Source: Dehalococcoidia bacterium
GTDB taxonomy: Bacteria > Chloroflexota > Dehalococcoidia > Bin125
Reading direction: 5' to 3'
Assembly (NCBI GenBank): GCA_022826965.1
Contig: JAJDTU010000005.1
Location: forward strand, 434,001-498,000
Length of the DNA: 64,000 nucleotides
The position numbers were made by a program, and so were the translations under genes. Every line of letters starts with the position of its first letter. Within the stretch, counting starts at the first letter, position 1. The notes beneath the pieces are model-generated. The model searched no databases. It had not been told where the DNA came from and worked only from the letters and a program-made list of their open reading frames with translations. Positions 55,831-62,619 of this stretch are shown here, one piece after another.

Positions 55831-57231
55831 ATGTTGCGAGTGGACGGGACCTGGTTCAAAGCACGCCGTCGGCGGCGGACGCTCATCTGGTTGGGTGTTG
55901 GGTTGGTGCTGCTGCTGGGGATCGTGCTGGGCCTGCTGGTGCCGCACGCGGCGACGAAGATCGAGATCTGGTCTGGCGCGAGCGCAGCGCCGAGCAGTTG
56001 CCCGTACAGCGGCGGCGGACCGCCGTTCGCGTTGCAATCGTTCGAGGCGCAAATGTCGCGCCAAACTTATCTGGAGACGCTGCGGCTCGCGGCAGGGGAT
56101 CGGCTGTTCCCCCACGACCCTGACTTCCGATTGCCGACGCTGACCGTAGGTGAGCCGCGGAGAGCGGACGCTTCGGCGACGATCCCCGCTCAGTTGCTGT
56201 ACGCGATCGCGTGGATTGAGAGCAAGATTGCGATGGCTCCGTTCGACGTCGATTGGGGCACGCTGGGGCCGCCGTTGCTCTCGCCGGACTGCGGGTACGG
56301 GATCATGCAGATCACGAGCACGATTCACAATGACGGCGGGTTGCCGTCGCGCTACGAAGCGTTGGCGGGCTCGCACTTTGCCTACAACATTGCGGCGGGC
56401 GCGAGGATCCTGGCGGAGAAGTGGAACGAGGACTACTTCCCGGTGGTCGGCGAGAGCGATCCAAGCTTCATTGAGTCGTGGTACTTCGCGCTGTGGGCGT
56501 ACAACGGCTGGGCCTGGATTAACCATCCCGGCAACCCGACATACGATCCTGGCCGGCAGCCGTACGACTGCGACGCCGACAGAAGCGACTACTGGGACTA
56601 CCCGTACCAGGAACGGGTGCTGGGCTGCGTGATCAACCCGCCGATGGTTGGCGGACAGCGGTTGTGGGAACCGCATTCGGTGGCACTGCCCGATGTGGCG
56701 AGACTGACCGCGCCGGGCGGGGCGCTGGACCCGGATGTGTTCTGGCAGACGTTCGACCAGATCCGGGAGCGAATGAGCCTCGAGTTGCCGGCGCAGGCGT
56801 ACTCGGCCGATCTTGGGATCGGTCATAGCAATGCGGACCGAACGACGCTGCTGGGGATGCCGCTGTTGGACGGGTTGCCGGACGAACTGGAGCTGCGGTC
56901 GAGCGAGTTCTCGAACCGCGGCGCGGCTCTGACGATCGGCAACTCGGGCAGCGGTCTGCTGGCGTGGCGAGTGACCAGCACGCCGAGCTGGCTCGATGTG
57001 GGCGTCCAGGCCGGCGTGGCGCTGGGGAGCGGCTACGGGTTTACGAGCGGGCCGGACCAATCGGTGATTCCGATCCTGGCGGCGGCGGACGGGGTGCCGG
57101 AGGGGTCGCATCGAGGTCGGATTGTGCTGGAGTTTGTCTACCCGGACGGCCGGTCGGAGACGGAGAGCATCGCCATATCATTGGACAAGCGGGGCGCCGC
57201 GTACTACGAGGCCGGCCGCCCGCAAAGCTGA
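55831..57231 (+). CDS. membrane-anchored lytic transglycosylase-like protein
   Basis: 466 aa from ATG 55831; a TTG at 55795 would add 12 residues. A membrane helix (about residues 18-38) follows a basic stretch. The SLT/GEWL-like domain has the catalytic Glu in AIAWIESK (near residue 130) and the GYGIMQITS motif (about 154-162), then AAGARILAEKW and WAYNGW. A later beta-rich domain (from about residue 330, SSEFSNRGAALTIGNSGSGLLAW) resembles BACON/Ig-like surface domains. It probably cleaves peptidoglycan at the cell surface. Its TGA abuts the tRNA gene. Confidence 0.8.
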   Translation: MLRVDGTWFKARRRRRTLIWLGVGLVLLLGIVLGLLVPHAATKIEIWSGASAAPSSCPYSGGGPPFALQSFEAQMSRQTYLETLRLAAGDRLFPHDPDFRLPTLTVGEPRRADASATIPAQLLYAIAWIESKIAMAPFDVDWGTLGPPLLSPDCGYGIMQITSTIHNDGGLPSRYEALAGSHFAYNIAAGARILAEKWNEDYFPVVGESDPSFIESWYFALWAYNGWAWINHPGNPTYDPGRQPYDCDADRSDYWDYPYQERVLGCVINPPMVGGQRLWEPHSVALPDVARLTAPGGALDPDVFWQTFDQIRERMSLELPAQAYSADLGIGHSNADRTTLLGMPLLDGLPDELELRSSEFSNRGAALTIGNSGSGLLAWRVTSTPSWLDVGVQAGVALGSGYGFTSGPDQSVIPILAAADGVPEGSHRGRIVLEFVYPDGRSETESIAISLDKRGAAYYEAGRPQS

Positions 57232-57308
57232 CCCCCCGTAGCTCAACCGGACAGAGCGACGGACTTCTAATCCGTAGGCTGGAGGTTCGAGTCCTCCCGG
57301 GGGGACCA
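57232..57308 (+). tRNA. tRNA-Arg (anticodon TCT), CCA encoded
   Basis: Acceptor stem CCCCCCG / CGGGGGG (57232-57238 with 57298-57304), D-arm GCTC/GAGC, anticodon arm ACGGA-CTTCTAA-TCCGT with TCT as anticodon, T-arm GGAGG-TTCGAGT-CCTCC, discriminator A and CCA at 57306-57308. All stems pair perfectly. The first tRNA base directly follows the TGA of the transglycosylase gene, so the two are probably cotranscribed. Confidence 0.96.
57246..57308 (+). repeat. 63-bp direct repeat, left copy (within the tRNA gene)
   Basis: From ACCGGACAGAGC to the CCA end of tRNA-Arg this 63-bp stretch is identical to 58197-58259. The pair flanks a 951-bp islet (57309-58259) and looks like attL/attR of an element that inserted at the tRNA 3' half. 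Confidence 0.85.
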
Positions 57309-57328
57309 TGTCCTCGGTCTGGTCAGAC

Positions 57329-57643
57329 TTACCGGCTTACTTCCAAGGGACGGATGCTATCGATCTGCTCCGCCTCGTCCTGCTGTGCGTAGAACAGATC
57401 CCAGCGCAGCTGCAGGTTCATCCAGAAGTCGGGGGAGGTTCCCAGGAACCTGGACAGGCGCAGCGCCGTGCTGGGGGTGACGCCGCGTCTACCGCGCACG
57501 ATTTCGTTCACCCGCTGAAACGGCACATGGATCGACGTGGCCAGTTCGCGCTGGGTCAGGTCCATGGGCTGCAGGAACTCCTGGAGCAACATTTCGCCGG
57601 GGTGAGTCGGTACTCGGTCAGTGGGAATGCGGACCACAGGCAT
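57329..57643 (-). CDS. higA: HigA-type antitoxin (XRE family)
   Basis: 104 aa. The helix-turn-helix runs LTQRELATSIHVPFQRVNEIVRG (about residues 29-51), followed by the HigA marks GVTPSTALRLSRFLGTSPDFWMNLQ. It neutralises the HigB toxin encoded 8 nt upstream and should repress its own promoter. ATG 57643 has AGGAG 5 nt upstream. Enclosed in the tRNA-bounded islet. Confidence 0.92.
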   Translation of the reverse strand: MPVVRIPTDRVPTHPGEMLLQEFLQPMDLTQRELATSIHVPFQRVNEIVRGRRGVTPSTALRLSRFLGTSPDFWMNLQLRWDLFYAQQDEAEQIDSIRPLEVSR

Positions 57644-57651
57644 CTCCTCTC

Positions 57652-57945
57652 CTAGTGATAGTCGGTGATCTCTACTTGATCCGGGCCTGCATCGGTCCAG
57701 CGGAAACAGATGCGGTACTGCTCGTTGATTCGAATGCTGTGCTGACCAATGCGATCTCCGCTGAGCCGCTCCAGCCTGTTGCCGGGAGGCACGGCGAGGT
57801 CGTTCAAGACGGCGGCGGAATCAAGCATGTCCAGCTTCCTCCGAGCGACGCTCCAAATCGAGGCGGGACAACAGCGTCGCGCGCGGCGAGTGTCGCGACC
57901 GTTGAACACGTCCTCGGTACCGGCGGCCTCGAATGTGACGATCAT
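57652..57945 (-). CDS. higB: HigB/RelE-type toxin
   Basis: 97 aa. Family marks: RKLDMLDSAAVLNDLAVPPGNRLERLSGDR, IGQHSIRINEQYRICFRW and the VEITDYH end, with the catalytic His/Arg pattern of HigB mRNA endonucleases. Ribosome-dependent mRNA cleavage is the known activity of the family. No ribosome-binding site is visible before ATG 57945; the start may be leaderless. An inverted repeat operator overlaps the upstream region. Confidence 0.9.
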   Translation of the reverse strand: MIVTFEAAGTEDVFNGRDTRRARRCCPASIWSVARRKLDMLDSAAVLNDLAVPPGNRLERLSGDRIGQHSIRINEQYRICFRWTDAGPDQVEITDYH

Positions 57946-57953
57946 GGTAGCAC

Positions 57954-57976
57954 GCTAGCACGGTATCCATGCTAGC
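57954..57976 (-). promoter_or_regulatory. inverted repeat upstream of higB (candidate operator)
   Basis: GCTAGCA and TGCTAGC form a perfect 7-bp inverted repeat with a 9-bp spacer, 9-31 nt upstream of the higB ATG. TAGCACG also occurs twice at 57947 and 57955. HigA antitoxins usually repress their own promoter through such sites. Confidence 0.5.
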
Positions 57977-58129
57977 AGCCATTTTGGGCCGCTTGAGTCG
58001 TATCGACCGCCGCAAGCTTCTCCGTTGACGAATCGATGCGGCCGGCCGATCCAGCCGGAGCGTCCGATCCCTTGCGAGGCCTGTTGAAGCCAGGCGGAAG
58101 GGCAGACGGTTGGCCGGGCGGCAGAGCGG

Positions 58130-58228
58130 ATGGGGCTGAATCGCGACTTCGAGGAGACGATACACGCCCAGGCCCAGCAGGATCCGGCGTTGGCAGACCG
58201 GACAGAGCGACGGACTTCTAATCCGTAG
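58130..58228 (+). pseudogene. possible antitoxin-gene remnant running into the tRNA fragment
   Basis: ATG 58130 opens a 32-codon frame, MGLNRDFEETIHAQAQQDP and so on, resembling the N-terminus of HTH antitoxins of RelE-type pairs (pattern LxRDFxETxxxRxQxDPAF). At the edge of the tRNA repeat (58197) the sequence changes to tRNA-encoded residues and stops. It suggests the tRNA-bounded recombination event cut the gene. Too short to be certain. Confidence 0.35.
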
Positions 58229-58259
58229 GCTGGAGGTTCGAGTCCTCCCGGGGGGACCA
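58197..58259 (+). repeat. truncated second copy of the tRNA-Arg 3' part (63-bp direct repeat, right copy)
   Basis: Identical to 57246-57308. It contains the anticodon arm, T-arm, acceptor 3' strand and CCA but no 5' acceptor strand or full D-arm, so it is not a functional tRNA. It marks the right end of the 951-bp islet. Confidence 0.9.
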
Positions 58260-58265
58260 GGGCGG

Positions 58266-59150
58266 CTACTTGCCATAGAGGCGGGCCAGTTTGTCCAGGG
58301 CTCTGATCTCGGCGAGCGGGTCGCTGTTCTGCTCGGCGGCGTGCACCTGCTGGGTGAGACGGATGGCCTCTGCTTCCAGATGGGGTGGGAGATCAGTTGC
58401 CGGCGTTGGGAGCCCCCCTCTGCCTTCGGCATCTCCCCCCGCTCCGCGGGGGGAGAGGGGAAGAGGAGGAACACGCACAGGTCCCAGAGCGGGAGGGCTG
58501 GAGGACTGGGGGTGGCAGTGTTTGCGTTTGCGTCCGCTTCCGCAGGGACAGGGCTTGTTGCGTCCGGTGTTTCGGGGCAGGTTTTCGGTCGCATTCAGGT
58601 TTTCGGAAGAATTTTTTTCTGAGGCCGGCTGAGGCTCGATTTCCCGTGTTTTGCTGGTCCTGGCGGGTTGAGGATTTTCAGGTTTTTTCAGGTTTCTTCG
58701 CGGAACTTCAGGGTCGGCGAGCTCGTGATCGGGGTAATCGTCGAATTCGTCCTCGGTGATCTCGCCGCTTTCCGGCTGGACCGCACAGGGGAGTTCGCGG
58801 AGGAGCATGCGGAACTTGCGACAGGCGGCATTGAGGTTGCGGGTATGGAGGGCCTCAATGCGGATGACCTCATCGGGGGTGAGCGGGGACTCCGGGCCTG
58901 GAGGCTGGCGGTTGAGCAGTCGGCCGATGCGTCGGTTGACGCGGGTGATCTGCTGGAGGAGGAGGTCCTGGCGGGTGGCCTGGGCAAACTCGTTCCAGTT
59001 GGTCTCGAGGAGCCGGAGGTCGGCGTGGACGGTGGCGACGGAGACTCCGAGCTTGTCGGCGATGTACTGGAGGGTGTTTCCGTTCTGCCGGAGCTGGTGT
59101 TCGCGCTGCATGCGTCGGCGTCGTCTGGGTGAGATGTTGGGGCTGTTCAT
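58266..59150 (-). CDS. HTH protein with SEC-C zinc motif and inserted repeat
   Basis: 294 aa from ATG 59150, with GAGGAGGAA upstream; a longer frame to 59333 is rejected. A basic N-terminus leads into a helix-turn-helix (LQYIADKLGVSVATVHADLR, about residues 28-47). After a charged region with short Asn/Glu-rich repeats (ENLNATENL) comes a SEC-C motif CPCGSGRKRKHCH. Then VPPLPLSPRGAGG and EGRGGLPTP are translated from the double-hairpin repeat at 58408-58460, and a helical end follows (AIRLTQQVHAAEQNSDP). The HTH resembles small phage-terminase or DeoR-like domains; function unknown. Confidence 0.62.
   Translation of the reverse strand: MNSPNISPRRRRRMQREHQLRQNGNTLQYIADKLGVSVATVHADLRLLETNWNEFAQATRQDLLLQQITRVNRRIGRLLNRQPPGPESPLTPDEVIRIEALHTRNLNAACRKFRMLLRELPCAVQPESGEITEDEFDDYPDHELADPEVPRRNLKKPENPQPARTSKTREIEPQPASEKNSSENLNATENLPRNTGRNKPCPCGSGRKRKHCHPQSSSPPALGPVRVPPLPLSPRGAGGDAEGRGGLPTPATDLPPHLEAEAIRLTQQVHAAEQNSDPLAEIRALDKLARLYGK
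58408..58460. repeat. double-hairpin repeat element, copy inside the HTH/SEC-C gene
   Basis: Lead GGGAGCCCCCCTCT, small hairpin GCC-TTC-GGC (58422-58430), then CTCCCCCCGC-TCC-GCGGGGGGAG (58433-58455), ending GAGGGG. Lead and C-run hairpin are almost identical to the copy at 61611. The repeat is in frame with the host gene. Confidence 0.8.
58675..58694. repeat. perfect decamer tandem in the HTH/SEC-C gene
   Basis: TTTTCAGGTT is repeated exactly at 58675 and 58685. A related CAGGTTTTCGG pair lies at 58578 and 58596. The 10-bp unit is not a codon multiple, so it is not simply a protein repeat. Confidence 0.6.
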
Positions 59151-59358
59151 GGGTTCCTCCTCTGCATCCGCTTCGGTCGCTCTTGGTACATTAGTGCGAT
59201 ATGTACATGTGTGCCAGGTATTGGGTGTGTCGGAGTTAGCGGAGGGGTGATTGGCGAGGCTTGTGATCTGCTGTCTGGTAGCCCACAGCGCGAGAGGAAA
59301 CAGCCAGGCGCGATTCTGTGCGCTTGACTGCATATGATTTCAGGAGCATAGTGAGCGT

Positions 59359-59721
59359 ATGGCGTGGACCGTCGACTTCGATCCAGCTTTCGAGGTCGAG
59401 TTTCGCAGCCTGGATCGGAACGTGCAGGATGCGTTGTTGGCGCACGCCCTGTTGCTGAAGGAGTTTGGGCCAACCCTAGGACGGCCTCGGGCCGACACCC
59501 TAAACGGTTCTCGCTTCTCGAACATGAAGGAGCTTCGATTTCGGGTTGCCAACGATGTCTGGAGAATCGCCTTCGCGTTTGATTCCGCGCAGCACGCGAT
59601 CCTATTGGCGGCCGGCAACAAGCGAGGCCAGAACGAGCGGCGATTCTATGGGCGGCTGATCAGGTTGGCAGACGATCGATTCGCGTCGCACCTCGACCGA
59701 CAAGTGAGAAGACGGAGCTAG
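59359..59721 (+). CDS. RelE/HigB2-type toxin
   Basis: 120 aa. The pattern DFDPAFEVEFRSL, LLKEFGPTLGRPRADTLNGSRFSNMKELRFR and WRIAFAFDSAQHAILLAAGNK is that of HigB2/Gp49-like toxins, ribosome-dependent mRNA interferases. TTGACT and TATGAT sequences lie upstream. It precedes its antitoxin by 2 nt, the toxin-first order of the family. Confidence 0.88.
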   Translation: MAWTVDFDPAFEVEFRSLDRNVQDALLAHALLLKEFGPTLGRPRADTLNGSRFSNMKELRFRVANDVWRIAFAFDSAQHAILLAAGNKRGQNERRFYGRLIRLADDRFASHLDRQVRRRS

Positions 59722-59723
59722 AG

Positions 59724-60068
59724 ATGACCACTCTCGACGAGATCCTGGACGAGTTGCCTGCGGACCGCCGCGAGCTAATCGAAGCACACGCAGCCACGCT
59801 GATTGGGGAAGAGATGTCGTTGCGGGAGTTGCGAGAGGCTCTTCACGAGACGCAAGTGAGCCTTGCTGAGCAGTTGGGTATCAACCAGGAAAACGTCTCG
59901 CGATTGGAACGACGAAGCGACCTCCTGTTGTCGACGTTGAACAAGTATGTGGGCGCGATGGGCGGGAAGCTCAGCCTGGTGGTCGAGTACCCGGACCGTC
60001 CGCCTGTTGTGCTGACAGGGATCGGGGACATCTCCGAACGCGTTGAAGACAACGACCGATCGACCTGA
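59724..60068 (+). CDS. XRE-family antitoxin (HigA2-like)
   Basis: 114 aa. The N-terminal helix (LDEILDELPADRRELIEAHA) is followed by a helix-turn-helix, VSLAEQLGINQENVSRLERRSD (about residues 46-67), and a C-terminal YVGAMGGKLSLVVEYPDRPPV strand that binds the toxin in this family. It starts 2 nt after the toxin stop. Together they form a second HigB/HigA-type module, 1.4 kb from the first. Confidence 0.88.
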   Translation: MTTLDEILDELPADRRELIEAHAATLIGEEMSLRELREALHETQVSLAEQLGINQENVSRLERRSDLLLSTLNKYVGAMGGKLSLVVEYPDRPPVVLTGIGDISERVEDNDRST

Positions 60069-60124
60069 GGATCCTGGTTGGCAGGAACCGACAGCTGTCA
60101 GGAATGTCTTCGGGCGCTACGGCA

Positions 60125-60150
60125 AGCGGCCCGTCTTGCGACGGGCCGCT
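60125..60150. terminator. bidirectional hairpin terminator
   Basis: A perfect 11-bp stem (AGCGGCCCGTC / GACGGGCCGCT) with TTGC loop in the 104-nt gap between the convergent antitoxin and Ni-SOD genes. Confidence 0.7.
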
Positions 60151-60172
60151 GTGAGCTGCCGGAGTTGGGGGG

Positions 60173-60577
60173 CTACTGGGCGTAGACGCCGGCTCCGGGG
60201 CCTTCGGCGGTGGCCCAGAACTTTTCTGCGATCTGGTCGATGAGGTCGATGAGTTCCTGGCCTTTGGCGACGTCGTTGGTCTTCTTGGCTTCGCCCGCGA
60301 CCTTGGTGGCGTTCCACATGAGCTCGTGGATTGAGGCGTCGGCCTCGAGATGGTGGGGCTTGAAGAAGTCGGTCCAGAGGACCCAGAGGTGGTGCTTGAC
60401 TTCGTCGGCGCGCTGTTCCTTGACGATCGTGCAGCGGGCCTTGAAGTCGTGGTCGTCGGAGTCGTTGTACTTCTCCATCGACTTGAGGACGGACATGGCT
60501 TCGATCTTGGCCTGGGCGGGGTCGTAGACGCCGCAGGGAAGGTCGCAGTGGGCCGAGACGGTCTGGAACAAGGACAT
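60173..60577 (-). CDS. sodN: nickel superoxide dismutase
   Basis: 134 aa. Ni-SOD disproportionates superoxide. The nickel hook HCDLPCGVY (H10, C11, C15 in the precursor numbering) follows a short nine-residue leader (MSLFQTVSA) that must be removed to free His1, normally by the peptidase SodX. The rest is the four-helix bundle (KHHLWVLWTDFFKPHHLE). A good site precedes ATG 60577. No SodX-type S26 peptidase gene is adjacent in the window. Confidence 0.94.
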   Translation of the reverse strand: MSLFQTVSAHCDLPCGVYDPAQAKIEAMSVLKSMEKYNDSDDHDFKARCTIVKEQRADEVKHHLWVLWTDFFKPHHLEADASIHELMWNATKVAGEAKKTNDVAKGQELIDLIDQIAEKFWATAEGPGAGVYAQ

Positions 60578-60678
60578 TCGGTGCTCCTCTAGGGGTGTTC
60601 GCTGGTTTGGTGCAGTTTGAGGCTATCGAGTGGGTTGGAGTCGGGCAACTTGTGCGGTGATTGGGCGCGGGGGGAGAG

Positions 60679-60712
60679 CCCTCACCCTAACCCTCTCCCT
60701 CGGGGAGAGGGG
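60679..60712 (-). repeat. 34-bp hairpin repeat, copy B
   Basis: Exact reverse complement of copy A at 27369-27402, including the CCCTAACCC tail. It lies between sodN and the Cu/Zn-SOD gene; orientation is opposite, with the stem toward the sodC stop side. Confidence 0.7.
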
Positions 60713-60741
60713 ATCAGAGGGAACGGGCGAGGGTTGGGGGG

Positions 60742-61515
60742 TCAGTCGAGGGTGATGACTCCGCAGGCGATTCGGGGGCCGGCGGCGGGGTCGGCTGCGT
60801 AGGTGTCGGGGCTCTCGTGGACGATGATGGCGGAGCCGTCGGCGTCGAAGAGGGAGGCTGCGGCGGCTGGGCCTTCACCGAGGGTGACGTCGAGCGTGTA
60901 CTGGTCGGCGTTGGCGGTGCCGTCGGCGTGGGCGTAGATGTTGACGGTGTCGCCCGGGTGGTGGCCGTCCTCGTGCAGGACGCCGTGGCCGATGCCGGTC
61001 GGGTTGTAGTGTCCGCCGGCGGCGGAGAAATCGGGCTCGCAGGATCCGGTTTCGTGGATGTGGAATCCGTGCCAGCCTTCGGGCACGCCGGTCAAGCGGG
61101 CCTGGATCAGGACTCCGCGGGGCCCCTGAATGAAGTTGACTTCGCCCATGGGCTCGCCGTCGGGGCTGCTGAGTGCGGCGGTGGCGGTGCGGCCGACGGC
61201 GGCGGGATCGACGGCTTCTTCGGCTTCGATGTGAATCGTGGTGCTGGAGCGCCAGCGGCCGGGCTCGGAGTCGGCCGGGAGGAATCGCTCGCGGGGGAGG
61301 ATGGGGCTATCCCATGAGTGGTCGTCACTGCGGACCTGCAGTGCAATCTCGGTTGCGCCGCTCTCGGTCTGACGGGCCTGGATGCGGACGTCGGTGCCGT
61401 GGTCTCGGGAATCGCCGGCGGTGATGACGGCGACTAACGAAGCCGCGACCAAGGCCACGACGCTGAGCGCGGCAAATCCAATCAGGTTCTTTCTCATGTT
61501 GCGAATATCGATCAC
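60742..61515 (-). CDS. sodC: Cu/Zn superoxide dismutase, membrane-anchored or exported
   Basis: 257 aa from GTG 61515, with AGAGAGG upstream; ATG 61497 is an alternative. A hydrophobic N-terminus (about residues 9-33) is a signal or anchor. Copper ligands appear in GFHIHETG and IIVHES, the bridging His in AAGGHYNPTG, and zinc ligands in GHGVLHEDGHHPGD. The C-terminal RIACGVI is typical. The region before residue 100 is an extra extracytoplasmic part. It lies upstream of sodN in the same direction. Confidence 0.92.
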   Translation of the reverse strand: MIDIRNMRKNLIGFAALSVVALVAASLVAVITAGDSRDHGTDVRIQARQTESGATEIALQVRSDDHSWDSPILPRERFLPADSEPGRWRSSTTIHIEAEEAVDPAAVGRTATAALSSPDGEPMGEVNFIQGPRGVLIQARLTGVPEGWHGFHIHETGSCEPDFSAAGGHYNPTGIGHGVLHEDGHHPGDTVNIYAHADGTANADQYTLDVTLGEGPAAAASLFDADGSAIIVHESPDTYAADPAAGPRIACGVITLD

Positions 61516-61610
61516 TGGGACCTCTCTCGTTCTCTATGCAGTACACCAAATGGCAAGATATCGAACCTGGTATTACCGGGCAGCCAGCTGCCGGGAGCTG
61601 GCGATCCACG

Positions 61611-61663
61611 GGGAGCCCCCCTCTGTCGCTCCGCGACATCTCCCCCCGCTGCGCGGGGGGAGA
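61611..61663. repeat. double-hairpin repeat element, intergenic copy
   Basis: Lead GGGAGCCCCCCTCT, small hairpin GTCGC-TCC-GCGAC (61625-61637), then CTCCCCCCGC-TGC-GCGGGGGGAG (61640-61662). It matches the 58408 copy except in the small hairpin, where both arms changed together. It lies between the sodC start and the ABC permease stop. Confidence 0.8.
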
Positions 61664-61749
61664 AAAGAAGGCGCTTTCGTTTCCCAACGCCTGGACAGAG
61701 CAGGGAGAGACAACGTAGATAAGCCAGAGAGGTCAGCTGCTATCAACCC

Positions 61750-62619
61750 TCAGTCGGCGCGGGTTCGGGCTCGGAGGGCGAGGGCGGCGATGGTGAGGGT
61801 GAAGACGCTGAAACCGGCGAGAGAGACGAAGGCCCAGTGGAGGGCGGGCGGGTTCTTGACGCCGACGACCTGGCCGTCCTCGAAGATGGGCCACATGTAA
61901 CCCTCCATGACGAGTCCGCGCATGCCTTCCATGATGTAGGTAACGGGGTTGACGGTGGCGATCCACTTGAGCCAGGAGTCGAAGACGTCGAGCGGGGCGA
62001 AGGCGGGGGCCATGAAGAGCAGCGGGAAGAAGAGCAGGAATCCGGCCTGGGCGGCCTGGGCGTTACCGGTGCGCATGGCGATGAAGATGCCGATGCCGCT
62101 GTAGGCGCCGCCGAAGAGTCCGGCGATGACGAGGATGAGGATCGCGCCGGGGACGCCGGAGGCCATGCCGGAGCCCGCGAGGAGGGCGGCGATGAGCATG
62201 ATCGAGGCGAAGAAGACGGCGCGGACGGCGTCGGCCCAGACGCGGCCGATGATCAGCGACCAGCGCGAGGCAGGGGTGAGCAGCAGCTTGTCGAAGTAGC
62301 CGCGCTCCATGTCGAGGACGATGGCGATGCCGGAGGCGGAGGAGGATCCGGCGACGGCCTGGAGGACGGCGACGGGGAGCTGGAAGGCGAGGTAGTTTTC
62401 GACGCCGAAGCCGCGCTCGGAGAAGTTGGCGATGGCGCCGGTGGAGACGGCGAGGAAGAAGAGCGGGATGAAGATGTTGGTGATCTCGACGCCGGGCTGG
62501 CGCACGGATTCGCGGATGGCGCGACCGGCGAGATAGCGTGCGTCGACCAGGATGCGGAGCAGTCCCGACTCCTGGGAGGCGGAGGTGCGGGCCGGGTCCT
62601 GAGTCTCGATGGCGCTCAT
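61750..62619 (-). CDS. ABC-2 type transporter permease (DrrB-like)
   Basis: 289 aa with about six membrane helices. The C-terminal FFPLLFMAPAFAPLD and W-x5-NPVTYIMEGMRGLV segment is the ABC-2 permease signature. It pairs with the ATPase encoded upstream (ATGA overlap). This type of exporter carries drugs, lipids or polysaccharides; the substrate is unknown. Confidence 0.9.
   Translation of the reverse strand: MSAIETQDPARTSASQESGLLRILVDARYLAGRAIRESVRQPGVEITNIFIPLFFLAVSTGAIANFSERGFGVENYLAFQLPVAVLQAVAGSSSASGIAIVLDMERGYFDKLLLTPASRWSLIIGRVWADAVRAVFFASIMLIAALLAGSGMASGVPGAILILVIAGLFGGAYSGIGIFIAMRTGNAQAAQAGFLLFFPLLFMAPAFAPLDVFDSWLKWIATVNPVTYIMEGMRGLVMEGYMWPIFEDGQVVGVKNPPALHWAFVSLAGFSVFTLTIAALALRARTRAD

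Larger units (their letters stand above)
57946..58265. other. 320-nt gap between the higB start and the next gene
   Basis: No intact gene. It holds the HigBA operator-like inverted repeat, a possible antitoxin remnant (58130-58228) and the truncated tRNA copy (58197-58259). The stretch 57985-58125 shows nothing I can name. Confidence 0.6.

Noticed and set aside
55168-57111. 647-codon minus-strand frame antisense to the transglycosylase gene
   Set aside because: Arg/Pro-rich composition typical of a shadow frame; opposite a gene with clear catalytic motifs.
58197-58259. Second tRNA-Arg gene
   Set aside because: The 5' acceptor strand and most of the D-arm are absent, so it cannot fold as a tRNA.
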